64,000 nucleotides of DNA, taken from contig NZ_JAHKRS010000007.1 of NCBI RefSeq assembly GCF_018863235.1, forward strand, positions 1-64,000. The letters are read 5' to 3'. Below the pieces are notes generated by a model. The model did no database searches, was not told where the DNA came from, and saw nothing but the letters and a program-made list of their open reading frames with translations. Shown piece after piece: positions 54,801-63,457 of this stretch. Both the position numbers and the translations under genes were made by a program. Numbering within the stretch: position 1 is the stretch's first letter; each line of letters opens with the position of its first letter. The stretch is from Pseudomaricurvus albidus. Its GTDB lineage: Bacteria > Pseudomonadota > Gammaproteobacteria > Pseudomonadales > Cellvibrionaceae.

Positions 54801-57793
54801 GGGGCACCGGGTAGTTGTTCATCGGGTTTGCGGAAACTCCACAGATGGATATTCAGAAGAATTCGCAGGAAAAAAGCAAAGAAGCTGCCAATGTCTGCCA
54901 GTGCGGTTGCCTGGTCCTGTTGATCCACAATGCGGATCAGGGGTTTGCGGTAATGGGTGATAAACCTAGAATCGAACCGTAAAAAAGCTTCTTTTTTTCC
55001 TGGCTGGCGCCGACGGGGTTGCAGTCCCGGAAACTCTTCCAGATACATATCTTCAAACTGGCGCATGGGGTTGGCGGCACGGGTATAGCGAATGCGCTTG
55101 TGTCCCTTGATGTCGAGGGAAGACCGCTCGGGGTCAAACCCCGCGAGCGCACTCGGCCAGCCGGATTCGGGACGTTCGATGGTCAGCTGATAGTCGAACA
55201 TGCGTTGTTCGCCGCCTCTGGAGGCCAGTGCCAGAACATTCCTGATTTTTTGGAGAACGGTGTTTTCTTTGTTCGCGTTTGAATCTTTACTGATGTTGCC
55301 CTTCGACGTGATGTTGGTCAGTTGCAGCCAATGGCGTCGTACGGCTTTGGCAATCCCCTGATAAGTATCGCGAGCACCGCGGTTACGCAACCATGGCCAC
55401 AAGGTACGGGTAATACGCTCACAGGATGTGGAATTTTCCCGTCCCATAATTTCCATGGTGCCAAATACCGGGGCGGTAAACAGGGCGTTGCGATCGAAGG
55501 TTTCATCGCTGGCGCCTTCATGGATCAGTGATTGCCACTGCTCCCGTCGGAAAATCCGCATCTGACAGACGGGTTCATCTTCCCGGTGTCGGCGATCCAC
55601 CGTCAGTGTGCGTTTGGTGTTGCGAACAAAGTCCAGAACCGGTTTGGGTTCAAAGCGGAGGGTGATATCGACCACGCAATCCACCGGTCGATGGTTGCGA
55701 TCGGTCAGGGTGACATTTCCGCAGATTCGTTCCGTGATCTCGATACGAGTGGGCTTCACTGGCGGTACGACTGACTTGTCGGCGAATTGAGGCCGCTTCA
55801 ATGCCGCGGTGTTCGCGGGTTGTTGCCCGGCAGCTGAGACGGCTGTGTCAAAGCCCCATACTTGTCGCAGCTGACGAATTGCCCGAAGGGAAACCGCGGC
55901 AATAGTCAGTGCCGGATTGGCACCCAGAGCGGATGGAATCATGGCTCCGTCCATAACGACAAGATTGTCGTATACCGCATCACAGCGGGAATGGTCAGCG
56001 GGGTTAAACACCCGGCCAAATTGATCGACAACACCTTCGTGGTGGTTGTCGGCCATGGCACAGCCGCCAAGAGGATGTACAGTGAGCTGTGGCCCTTTGC
56101 CATCACCAAACAATCCTTCCATCGATTTTGGCAGGGGGCGCCATGCCGGATTACCCTGAGCCTGGCCACCGCTTTGTGAGCGTTTCACCAGGTCTTCAAG
56201 GACCTCAATCTGATGGGTAAACAGTGGGTTTTCCGGCAGTCCGGACCACTGCACGGTAATGCCGCCGTCACCGGGCAAATCATCGGCCGATGTCGATGCG
56301 ACAATAAACGGATCCTGTTCGCAATTGTCATTGCCCACCGAATCGTAGCTGTGATCGACCACCAGTTGCAGAGAGCCCTTGCTGCCATCATCCCCCATGA
56401 TGGCGAAGATACCGGTGCGATTGATTTTGTTCACATCCACGTTGCAGGGGTCGTTTTCGGGTTGTCCGTCGAGGTGGATGCTTTTATCCCGCTCCATCAA
56501 CTGAGACAGGCTGTTTGTGGTCGTGACCACCTCTTCATAAAAACGGCGCAGGGCTCCGGGAACCGCCATTTCTTCGATCAGGATACCTTCAGGCTGGCGG
56601 CGTAAATCAATCACGCCGGTAATGGTTGGCCCTATGTCACGTTCATGGGGTTGGCTGTTCTCATCAGCAATCGCGTTGACCCGATCATTCTGGTTGAACA
56701 CGGTGGCCAGCATGTCACCATTGGATGAAAAGCGCTGACCGAGTTGCTGAGACAATGGCAGTCGTTCGGATTGAGAGCGCAACAGGATTTCAGTGGAGCC
56801 GAAACTGCCGGCGGCAAGAATGACCTTGGCGGCGGTGAGCTTGAAGGGTTTGCGCTGCTGTCTGCGAAGCTTGGATTTGGTGTGAACCAGATTCAGTGTC
56901 CAGCCGGGTTCGGCATCGCTGTCATCGGCAGTAATGTCCTCGGTCGGCGCCAGAGACAGAACGGTAGCTCCGGTATACAGTTCGACGCCTTTTTGCGAGG
57001 CCTGAACCAACAGGTTGGTATCAAGAGATTCCTTGGCGTTGTGATTACAACCGGTGGCACAATCGCCACAGAGGTTGCAGGCAGTCAGTGCGACACCAGC
57101 GGCATTGATCTTATCTTCCATGGCCATGGTGATGGAGGCCTGGTGAAAGTGCGAAGACTGTTGCGGGTTGGCTTTATCGGTTGCGAGCAACTGCATTTGC
57201 TGGTTTTTGCTGAGCGGATTTTGCTGATGGCGTTTGTGCCGCAGAATGGTATTGGCGCCCTGATTGTCCTCAGCCCCCAGCAGTTGTTTTGTCTCAGCGT
57301 AATAGTGAGTGAACAGTTCCTGTTTGTCGCTGTACTGCAGGCCGGCAGGCCAGCGCTGATCAAAGGTTTCAGGCGTCGGTTCAATCATGACTCCGGCGTT
57401 GATCAGTGAGCCTCCACCCAGGCCGTTCGCCAACACGGTGTTCAGATGTGGACCGACCCGAATATCGAATAAACCGTCCCTGTTGCCTGAGGGGTGAGGG
57501 TTGTTGGGGGTATTAAAGCGAACGTGCTCGGGCAGGTCGGCCAGTCGCGAGGGAAACATGCCGGGCAGGTATTCATTGCCCCTTTCCAGAACACAGACTT
57601 TGAGTGGTCTGGGGGTGCCGTTAGTCGTTGACGGGACGGAGAGGCCGGCCAATTGTGATGCAGCGATGGCACCGCCGTAGCCGCTGCCAATAATGACCAC
57701 ATCGTAATCGTGACCCTCATCCGGAGAGGATTCAACAGATGCAATGAGTTGTTCCAGTCCTTGAGAAATCCAGGCAGTTACACGGCGTTCCAT
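51863..57793 (-). CDS. Three-enzyme fusion: GMC oxidoreductase, alpha/beta hydrolase, PhoD-like phosphoesterase
   Basis: One uninterrupted frame encoding about 1976 residues from ATG 57793 (AGGGA upstream; TTG 57853 is the furthest upstream start). Residues about 30-645 are a GMC/cholesterol-oxidase-type flavoenzyme: VVIIGSGYGG (about 33-42), a cysteine motif CNLCGDCATGC (about 239-249), HPLGGCAM (about 573) and GANPALTIAA (about 625). A poorly known linker (about 680-1010) follows. Residues about 1045-1380 are an alpha/beta hydrolase with oxyanion-type MIHGYSASG, nucleophile elbow AHCMGS (Cys, about 1131), and likely acid and His in IHGDENG and GFGHQDA. Residues about 1590-1900 are a PhoD-like metallophosphatase: LGGDQVY, MLDDHEILNDWD and LSGDEH. 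No signal peptide is evident. A lipid or sterol-ester substrate is plausible but inferred. Confidence 0.88.
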   Translation of the reverse strand: MERRVTAWISQGLEQLIASVESSPDEGHDYDVVIIGSGYGGAIAASQLAGLSVPSTTNGTPRPLKVCVLERGNEYLPGMFPSRLADLPEHVRFNTPNNPHPSGNRDGLFDIRVGPHLNTVLANGLGGGSLINAGVMIEPTPETFDQRWPAGLQYSDKQELFTHYYAETKQLLGAEDNQGANTILRHKRHQQNPLSKNQQMQLLATDKANPQQSSHFHQASITMAMEDKINAAGVALTACNLCGDCATGCNHNAKESLDTNLLVQASQKGVELYTGATVLSLAPTEDITADDSDAEPGWTLNLVHTKSKLRRQQRKPFKLTAAKVILAAGSFGSTEILLRSQSERLPLSQQLGQRFSSNGDMLATVFNQNDRVNAIADENSQPHERDIGPTITGVIDLRRQPEGILIEEMAVPGALRRFYEEVVTTTNSLSQLMERDKSIHLDGQPENDPCNVDVNKINRTGIFAIMGDDGSKGSLQLVVDHSYDSVGNDNCEQDPFIVASTSADDLPGDGGITVQWSGLPENPLFTHQIEVLEDLVKRSQSGGQAQGNPAWRPLPKSMEGLFGDGKGPQLTVHPLGGCAMADNHHEGVVDQFGRVFNPADHSRCDAVYDNLVVMDGAMIPSALGANPALTIAAVSLRAIRQLRQVWGFDTAVSAAGQQPANTAALKRPQFADKSVVPPVKPTRIEITERICGNVTLTDRNHRPVDCVVDITLRFEPKPVLDFVRNTKRTLTVDRRHREDEPVCQMRIFRREQWQSLIHEGASDETFDRNALFTAPVFGTMEIMGRENSTSCERITRTLWPWLRNRGARDTYQGIAKAVRRHWLQLTNITSKGNISKDSNANKENTVLQKIRNVLALASRGGEQRMFDYQLTIERPESGWPSALAGFDPERSSLDIKGHKRIRYTRAANPMRQFEDMYLEEFPGLQPRRRQPGKKEAFLRFDSRFITHYRKPLIRIVDQQDQATALADIGSFFAFFLRILLNIHLWSFRKPDEQLPGAPNRLPGRIKGVVKPEITELTVDSRGIGLAVDLPVKVRLTRYRQPNSTEPPLVMIHGYSASGTTYTHPSINPNMAQYFWKRGRDVWVLDLRTSSGMPTAMLPWSFEDVAFADIPVAIEHICQKTKREKVDIIAHCMGSAMFSMAVLAPPENDAPYFRERQLLPQRINKAVLSQVGPRVVFSPENIFRAYGLSYLQQMMPFMFYSFKRSDAPSTMEALLDRLLSALPYPDGEFDLENPGLPWAKTAYVGTRHRMDGLYGRTFSLANLSKKTLDHIDDIFGPLNMVTLSQVIRFAIHERVTNRHGENEFVTNERLQKFWKFPTLSIHGDENGLADISTLGRMEKTMSAAGCDYHTEVLPGFGHQDALIGKNAKVNFAKIDRFLQQPVIVKQHTPIPRYDLQLPFSGPVIGKLNIDTTPKLPVSLGVCTQTPQPEFVLFVAVKHQPGSRNPERPPQLVLANGPEDSLQNLTTEQLRENLCVKMARPLRDRWLKTELPVTAPFEKADEVLVLVLDDLNLDLDELTYSSHLPDNLLDVIDRPSSAGNDSHQQLSQYLQQHLFSETFMELFSKTLQMPLAKLQNGLIRIPKPSVPDQTQFVMAACQYAPGMLDRIPAYNSYRRLAARLDKADAATNTIEAPQFLILGGDQVYTDASAGLYDPTDRYDRFAAAYHKWLQQPPVKSVLRRLPTFTMLDDHEILNDWDQSERHLGNPQLYANGKRAYLNFQRNLHQTPKGKNLRDMPLWYTFEQQGFDFFMLDSRSDRQGRTVSTKLLKDAAENEIATTEKAQLISKAQMDDLKDWLLKPTDGRPRFILSPSMLLPRRLCSTQPCRDSSIHSDAWDGYPSTLHELLSFIANHNIGNLVFLSGDEHLSSAVEITLRHKENDTETNIYSVHSSGLYSPFTFVNSTPELFAGDEEFLLNSPAEIECQVRSRFFPGDGFAVFSVFPDSDNWIINCEFDREETSPEHQVSWRLKSSNHWKRAAG

Positions 57794-58092
57794 GGCTATC
57801 GTCCCTAATATGAGTGTCGTTATTGCTTTGAGATGCCGGACCCTATCTGTCAAAACTGATCCTCAGTCATGAGCAGATAACGCAAAATTAATCAACAGAC
57901 TATATAGCAAAACTGCAAAGAAATGTACGAATTAAAGGGTTTGGGTGCCGATAATTCATACTTTAGTTTGTCTATCGCTGAATGCAGTTTTAAAAATGTG
58001 TATTGGTGGTTACACAGGTTGATCCATGCGGCAGAAGCACGACGAATCGTAAGTGTTGGTCGTCGTGTTTCCGGGCAGGAATGGGGGAGGGG

Positions 58093-59847
58093 TCAGGCGG
58101 TGGCGATCAGGTCACAGGCTTCGGCAATGGCCACTTCCAGATCGTCGACGAGAACCGGTTTGTGCAGCAGGGGAATGCTGGCGTCCTCGGCTTCTCTGAG
58201 GCGTTCAGGCGCTGTATCTCCACTGATGAGGATGGCCGGTATATCGCGGTAGATTTCGCGTATGGAGCGAATGGTAAGAATGCCATTATCCTCACCTCGC
58301 AGGCGGAAATCGGCCAGAACGATGTCGGGGCGTTCAGCTTTTGCCTGACGCAGGGCGTCCAGCGTGCCATCGGCGAGCAGAACTTTACAGCCCATGCTTT
58401 CCAGCAGGGCTTTCATGCCCAGCCCGACTTCCTGTTCGTCGTCAATCACCAGGGCGCACAGCGTATCCCAGGAAAGATGCAACTTGGCGGGCGCCTGACT
58501 GGCAATCGGAACAACCTGAGATTGAGGCAGGCCGAGCGTAAAGGATGTGCCTGAACCAATCATGGAATCCATGCTGAGACTGACACCGAGAAGATCGGCC
58601 AGGCGTTTGACAATCGCGAGTCCGAGACCGAGTCCTTTGGTGTGATCTCGCTCGGGGTTGTTGAGCTGATAAAACTCCTCGAACACGTGTTCCTGTTCTT
58701 CAAAAGGGATGCCTCGTCCTGAATCGATGATTTTCAGCTCAATGTTGTCATCCCGGTTTACAACGCTCAGTTCGATACGACCGGTTTCAGTGTATTTGAT
58801 GGCGTTGGCCAGCAGGTTTCTGACAATTCGTTCGAGCAAAATTTCATCTGTGTTGACGTAAGCATCCGACGGGCAATCCAGCCAGACTTTCAGGTCCTTG
58901 TTGCGGGCTGCCGGCATGAATTCATCCTGCAGTCGCTCTACCATCAGGCGCAGATTAAATGGCGCCTTGTTGGCCTGCACAATACCGGCATCCAGCTTGG
59001 AAATGTCGAGCAGGGAATCCAGTCGTGATGCCAGTGACTGCAGTGCGATATCCATATGATCGGCAATTTCACGACTCTGTTTATCCAGGGGGCGCTTGGC
59101 CAGAGCACCACCGAACAGTGACAGCGCGTGAATGGGCTGCCGCAAGTCGTGGCTGGCCGAGGCGAGAAAGCGGGTTTTGGCGCGGCTGGCGTTTTCGGCT
59201 TCCTGCAGGGCGCCTTTCAGCTGCTGGTTCATGTTGGTCTGGCGCTGACGAATGGAGAAGGACTCTTCGAACAAGCTGAAGGTGTCCCTGGACAGCATAA
59301 CCATGATCCCGCTTGACCAGAAGATCATGGCGCCGACGGCAAAACCTATCCAGCTGCCGCCTTCCAGGATGGTATAGGCCACCCAGAGACATATGGCCGG
59401 CAGCAGTGTCGGGATCAGATACGCCAGGGAAATGGGCAGGTAACCGGCGGTGGTGACCACACTGATAGAGCCAATGCCGGTCAGAATCATGGTCTGAACC
59501 GCGCGCTCGTATTCGCTGAGTAATGGAAAAATGCTCAGGGACAGGGCGTGAGTCATGCCATTGATGATACTCAGCGACATGGCCACTTTCATGCGTGAGG
59601 ACTCGGGGTACTGAGTGAGGTTGGGCAGCTTGATCAGGATGGCGGAGCGCCCAAACAAGACAATCGCACACAGCGCCATCCAGCCACCCCAGATCCAGGG
59701 AGAAACATGACTGGAGGCAAAGGCAGCGATGACTCCAAGCGATATCAGCGTCGGTACAGGCCCCATCCAGCCCTGGCGGGCCAACAGGCGCAGCAGTTCG
59801 GATTCGATGCTGGCAGAGGGTGACAGTGTGTGTTTCAAGGGAACCAT
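58093..59847 (-). CDS. Membrane hybrid histidine kinase
   Basis: A 584-residue sensor. About six membrane helices fill residues 25-190, then a short coiled coil, HisKA with FLASASHDLRQPIHALSLFGG (about 228-248), HATPase_c with NLLANAIKYT, DSGRGIPF and GLGLGLAIV, and a C-terminal receiver (about 460-580) with the phospho-Asp in IVLADFRLRG and Lys in LHKPV. No separate sensor domain is seen, so the membrane part probably detects the signal. No response-regulator gene adjoins. ATG 59847 follows GGAAG. Confidence 0.92.
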   Translation of the reverse strand: MVPLKHTLSPSASIESELLRLLARQGWMGPVPTLISLGVIAAFASSHVSPWIWGGWMALCAIVLFGRSAILIKLPNLTQYPESSRMKVAMSLSIINGMTHALSLSIFPLLSEYERAVQTMILTGIGSISVVTTAGYLPISLAYLIPTLLPAICLWVAYTILEGGSWIGFAVGAMIFWSSGIMVMLSRDTFSLFEESFSIRQRQTNMNQQLKGALQEAENASRAKTRFLASASHDLRQPIHALSLFGGALAKRPLDKQSREIADHMDIALQSLASRLDSLLDISKLDAGIVQANKAPFNLRLMVERLQDEFMPAARNKDLKVWLDCPSDAYVNTDEILLERIVRNLLANAIKYTETGRIELSVVNRDDNIELKIIDSGRGIPFEEQEHVFEEFYQLNNPERDHTKGLGLGLAIVKRLADLLGVSLSMDSMIGSGTSFTLGLPQSQVVPIASQAPAKLHLSWDTLCALVIDDEQEVGLGMKALLESMGCKVLLADGTLDALRQAKAERPDIVLADFRLRGEDNGILTIRSIREIYRDIPAILISGDTAPERLREAEDASIPLLHKPVLVDDLEVAIAEACDLIATA

Positions 59848-60290
59848 TAGGCACTTCCGTGTTGTAACTGTATTACTGGCTTTCGCACCTTGAAAGCCAT
59901 GACGTTAAAAGTTCGGTTTTCTGAACCGTTGTTATATCCAGCTGTTATGTCTGGCTAGACCCATAAGCCTTCTGCCGGAATGCCCGCAGAATGGTTATTT
60001 GAGTATAGACCCCAGATCAATAATCCAATCAGCTAAACAACCTAGTGTTGTGCTTTTTTGTGCCAAATGCAAATGCCCCACCATTTTAAATGATGAATTT
60101 GTGGGATGGTCGTGTTCGCCGACCAGCCCGCTTGCAAGGTAACTGCCCATAATGGAGTCAGAATGCGGGCTGGTTAAAAAGTGAACGGATTCTGTGAGGC
60201 GTTGATAACAGGGGATTACCGTCAGTTATCCACACTTTGTTCGACCACTGTTCCAAGTTATCTGTGGGTAATCCTGGACGTCGAAGCCCG
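59848..60290. other. 443-base intergenic region, no gene
   Basis: It separates the hybrid kinase start (minus strand) from the 3' end of rlmG. No supported coding frame. It must hold the kinase promoter, which I could not define. Near its right end lies the inverted element described at 60213-60274. Confidence 0.5.
60213..60274. repeat. Inverted element A with DnaA-box-like arms, 3' of rlmG
   Basis: TTATCCACA (60226-60234, the DnaA-box sequence) pairs with TGTGGGTAA (60263-60271) through one U-G pair; 28 bases lie between them. A second pairing, GGATTACC (60213-60220) with GGTAATCC (60267-60274), shares the right-hand arm. A similar element (B) with the same 28-base spacing lies upstream of rlmG. 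No T run follows, so it is not a standard terminator. Confidence 0.6.
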
Positions 60291-61541
60291 TCACCGTTTT
60301 TGACTGCGTAGAATGACGAATTTCCGGTTAGACGCTACCGTTTCACAGTGCCCAAATAGTCGTTTTAACTTAAGGTGGTAATCCAGATGGCGGTTACCCA
60401 CAACCCATAGCTCACCTCCCTGCCGCAAAACATGCTTTGCATCCGTAAACATTTGCCACGCAATGTGATCGCCAATGACAGACTGTTGATGGAAAGGAGG
60501 GTTATTCACAATCAGATCTGCGCTGGCATCAGCGGTATCGGCCAGACTGTTGTTGACCTCAAAAGTCATCTCGCAGGGTTCGCCATGAATAAATCCACAA
60601 GACTTTGCCGCCTCCGTATTCAGTCGCGCGCTTTCGACAGCCATATAGGATTCGTCAACGCAGTGGATGTGTGCGTCTGGGTGAAGGTGTTTGGCGTGAA
60701 TTCCCAGCAAGCCGTTACCACAACCAAGATCGATAATCGACTGAGCGTTGGGGCGCTGGGGGAAATGTTCCAGCAGGAAGCGGGTTCCAATATCCAGTCC
60801 GTTTCGGGAAAAGACGTTCGCGAGGTTGTGAACGGTAAACGGGAATTCCGGCAGCGTGTAACAGCTGGGATAGGGGGATACGCCCTGCCAGCTATCAACC
60901 TGGGGCTTACAGAAAATCAATCGGGCTTTCTTTTTGGCCAGTGAGGTGGTTGTGGTGCCCAGTATTTTCTCAAACAAAGATAGTGTGCTGTTGTGGATGT
61001 TTTTGGTCATCGCCGCGGCAACCACAACGGTTTCACTGTGGATAACGTTGCGCAGATGAAACAGCTGGTCTTCCAGCAGCGCCAGCGTCTTGGGGATTTT
61101 AATGACCACCAAATCGATGGGTTGCTCAGGCCATTGCAGGCTGGTGAGTAATTCTGGTTTGCGGGATGTAGTGTCTGAAGTGAGCGAATTGCCGGGATTA
61201 TCAAGGTTAGTCATAACCCCCTGCTGCGCCAGAAACGAGTCACTTTGAACCCAGCAGGGCCATTGCTGAAGCGCCACTGCCAGCGCCCCAAAGCTGTCGT
61301 TGAGAATCAGGGTCTTGGGTGAGGCATTTGTCAGAACCGGCTGTTCGCTGATCCATTGCAAGAGGTACTCATCGGCCGCATCCCACGCACGCAATGGTTG
61401 CTGTTTGCCTCGGGTCATTTTCGGTTTGGGAAATCGATCCAGTTCAAAGCTGCCAAACGGAGTGTCTAGCTGATGGCTATCGCCGTTACCGTTTCGGTTT
61501 GAATCTGAAGGGGGGGTACCTGAATCTGAATCGATGGGCAT
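60291..61541 (-). CDS. rlmG: 23S rRNA (guanine-1835-N2)-methyltransferase RlmG
   Basis: SAM-dependent methyltransferase for G1835 of 23S rRNA. The sequence follows E. coli RlmG in both halves: LRAWDAADEYLLQ, LILNDSFGALAVAL, VVIKIPKTLALLEDQL and KKARLIFCKPQ in the N-terminal half; HNLANVFSRNGLDIGTRF, SAM motif SIIDLGCGNGLLGI and catalytic NPPFHQQ in the C-terminal half. At 416 residues it is longer than E. coli's 378, partly from a 25-residue Ser/Asn/Gly-rich start and an insert near 130. Confidence 0.95.
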   Translation of the reverse strand: MPIDSDSGTPPSDSNRNGNGDSHQLDTPFGSFELDRFPKPKMTRGKQQPLRAWDAADEYLLQWISEQPVLTNASPKTLILNDSFGALAVALQQWPCWVQSDSFLAQQGVMTNLDNPGNSLTSDTTSRKPELLTSLQWPEQPIDLVVIKIPKTLALLEDQLFHLRNVIHSETVVVAAAMTKNIHNSTLSLFEKILGTTTTSLAKKKARLIFCKPQVDSWQGVSPYPSCYTLPEFPFTVHNLANVFSRNGLDIGTRFLLEHFPQRPNAQSIIDLGCGNGLLGIHAKHLHPDAHIHCVDESYMAVESARLNTEAAKSCGFIHGEPCEMTFEVNNSLADTADASADLIVNNPPFHQQSVIGDHIAWQMFTDAKHVLRQGGELWVVGNRHLDYHLKLKRLFGHCETVASNRKFVILRSQKR

Positions 61542-61703
61542 GAGGTTTCCGGCGTGTGCGATAAGAGAACAGAAACCGCGAGCAGAAGCCTGCGGATGAG
61601 AGGCTTTATTATACGTGGATTGACAGGATTTGTGTCACGGAAGGTGAATGGTTAAAGACTGAACAAGTTTCGCCAGCCTTTGAGTCCCGTGGCTGGTGGG
61701 CGG

Positions 61704-61750
61704 TTATCCACAGCTTGTACGAAGGCTTGCTCAGTCATTCTGTGGGTTAA
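61704..61750. repeat. Inverted element B with DnaA-box-like arms, 5' of rlmG
   Basis: TTATCCACA (61704-61712) is followed after exactly 28 bases by TGTGGGTTAA (61741-61750), which pairs with one U-G and one bulge. Internal bases partly match element A: 13 of 28 positions, including CTTGTACGA against CTTTGTTCGA. It lies between rlmG and the lysR gene, both on the minus strand. Confidence 0.55.
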
Positions 61751-61776
61751 TTTGGCTGACAGTTTTTGTCTGTGAA

Positions 61777-62715
61777 TTATTGGGATTGCATGACTTTGTG
61801 TAACTGTTGGGTGAGGGTTTTTAAGGCGCGTCCTTTATGGCTGAGATTCCAGGCCAGATAGAGTTCGGAGTTATTACCTGCGAATTTGCGATTGGGACCT
61901 TCATCGGCCGATGCGACGTACAAGTGCAGCTCTGTCAGTGTGCCGTTGTCCAGCAGTGGTTGGATGCGTTTGCGAGGCAGGTGTCCTACCCCAAGGCCAC
62001 TGCTGATGGCAGCGATTTTCTGATCCATGGTCTGCACGTACAAACGTTCACGTCCATCCACAAGCCCGGAAGTGCGAGCCACATTGGTGGAGGTGGTGTC
62101 GTGAGTAATGATTCGCCGCACATCGACGATGGCTTGCTGCAGGGCGTCCGGGTCTTTGGCAATGGCCGCCAATGGGTGAGAGCTGGCAATAACCGGGGTC
62201 ATGTCGCCAATCCCGATGGGCAGGGTGCGGAAGCCTTTCTGCTGAGGAACGGGGCCGGGAGCGCCCACCACCAGATCCACGCGCCCATGCTCCAGGGCAT
62301 CCCAGCCGCCTTCAAGGACACTCTCAACAATATCAATTTCGATGCTCGGATGCTGTTGCAAAAACAGATTCAGCTGCTCGAAAAAAGCGGGATAATCCAT
62401 GATCGATTCGATGGCAATGCGCAATCGGGGCTCCCAACCGGTGGCGATCTCACGGGTCTTGTCCGCCAGCAGTGCGGTGGCGTGCAAAATTTCCCTGCCT
62501 TCATCCAGCAGTAAAGTGCCGGCCTGAGTTAATACCGACCGTCGTCCCTGGCGCTGAAACAGTGTGACATCCAGTTGTTCTTCAAGTTTTTGCACCGTAT
62601 AAGAGAGTGCCGATGTGGCCTTATTCAGTTCTTCGGCGGCTTTGGCAAAGCTGCCGCGACGGTCAATAGCGTCGATGACTTCCAGTGCTTCCAGAGTTAT
62701 AGGATTGCGATGCAT
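61777..62715 (-). CDS. LysR-family regulator, likely of azoR
   Basis: A 312-residue LysR-type regulator: helix-turn-helix at about 8-65 (EALEVIDAIDRRGSFAKAAEELNKATSALSYTVQKLEEQL region) and a substrate-binding domain from about 95. It diverges from the azoreductase gene with a matching LysR box between them, so control of azoR in response to quinones or other electrophiles is likely by context. Confidence 0.9.
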   Translation of the reverse strand: MHRNPITLEALEVIDAIDRRGSFAKAAEELNKATSALSYTVQKLEEQLDVTLFQRQGRRSVLTQAGTLLLDEGREILHATALLADKTREIATGWEPRLRIAIESIMDYPAFFEQLNLFLQQHPSIEIDIVESVLEGGWDALEHGRVDLVVGAPGPVPQQKGFRTLPIGIGDMTPVIASSHPLAAIAKDPDALQQAIVDVRRIITHDTTSTNVARTSGLVDGRERLYVQTMDQKIAAISSGLGVGHLPRKRIQPLLDNGTLTELHLYVASADEGPNRKFAGNNSELYLAWNLSHKGRALKTLTQQLHKVMQSQ

Positions 62716-62745
62716 GAGGTGGCCTGTGACTGTTAATGCAGATTA

Positions 62746-62760
62746 TTCAAATTTTCTGAA
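62746..62760. promoter_or_regulatory. LysR-type operator in the lysR-azoR intergenic region
   Basis: TTCA-N7-TGAA is a dyad that contains the T-N11-A pattern recognised by LysR-type proteins. A second dyad, CATTC-N8-GAATG, follows at 62761-62778. The pair lies about 83 bases before the azoR start. Confidence 0.6.
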
Positions 62761-62860
62761 CATTCTAGACAGTGAATGGGGCTTATTGCCAGCGGTGAAA
62801 GGCGTAAACTGAGCCCATATCGAAACACATTTTTTGAAAGACACAATGGAGTAAGCCTCA

Positions 62861-63457
62861 ATGACCGTTTTAAAAATCGACAGCAGCGCCCGTCTGGATA
62901 ATTCCAACAGTCGTCAACTGACGGACTATCTGGTTGACCAACTGGAAGACAAAAATGTCATAGTGCGGGATCTGGTGCGTCAACCTCTGCCTCAGATCAG
63001 TGCCGAAGACCTGATGGGCGTCCATGGTTCATTGGCCGATGAGCGTGACAGTCTGCAGCAGCATTTGGCGTTGTCGGAAGAGTTGATTGACGAGCTGAAG
63101 ACCGCCGACACAGTAGTGTTTGGGTTGTCCATGTACAACTTCGGCGTTCCGGCAGTCCTGAAGCAGTGGATTGACTATGTGTGTCGTGCCGGAATCACCT
63201 TCCGCTACGGTTCTGACGGCCCTGAGGGATTGACCGGCATCAAGCGCGCTTACATTGTGACCGCAACAGGCGGGACTCCCGTGGGCAGCCCGGTTGATTT
63301 TGCCAGCGGTTATCTGGAGTGGGTGTGCAAGTTTATTGGTGTTGAAGAGGTCATTCACATCGACGCCAGCGGCTCCAAAGGAACACCAGAGCAGGTAATT
63401 GCTCAGGGGCAGCAACAGATCGATGAAGCTCTGAACAATACTGTGGAAGCGGTGTGA
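62861..63457 (+). CDS. azoR: FMN-dependent NADH azoreductase/quinone reductase
   Basis: A 198-residue flavodoxin-like reductase of the AzoR family. The FMN phosphate loop SSARLDNSNSRQL, PLPQIS, the flavin-binding MYNFGVPAVLKQWIDYV and the ATGGTPVG loop are all present. It reduces quinones and azo compounds by two electrons. GGAG lies nine bases before ATG. Confidence 0.95.
   Translation: MTVLKIDSSARLDNSNSRQLTDYLVDQLEDKNVIVRDLVRQPLPQISAEDLMGVHGSLADERDSLQQHLALSEELIDELKTADTVVFGLSMYNFGVPAVLKQWIDYVCRAGITFRYGSDGPEGLTGIKRAYIVTATGGTPVGSPVDFASGYLEWVCKFIGVEEVIHIDASGSKGTPEQVIAQGQQQIDEALNNTVEAV

Noticed and set aside
51863-57793. Possibility that the large fusion is three genes merged by missing stops
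   Set aside because: The frame is continuous with conserved motifs in all three parts, and no ribosome site or start cluster was noticed at the domain borders.
60226-60271. Replication origin at the DnaA-box-like sites
   Set aside because: Only two weak pairs of boxes, and no dnaA, dnaN, gidA or AT-rich unwinding region nearby.
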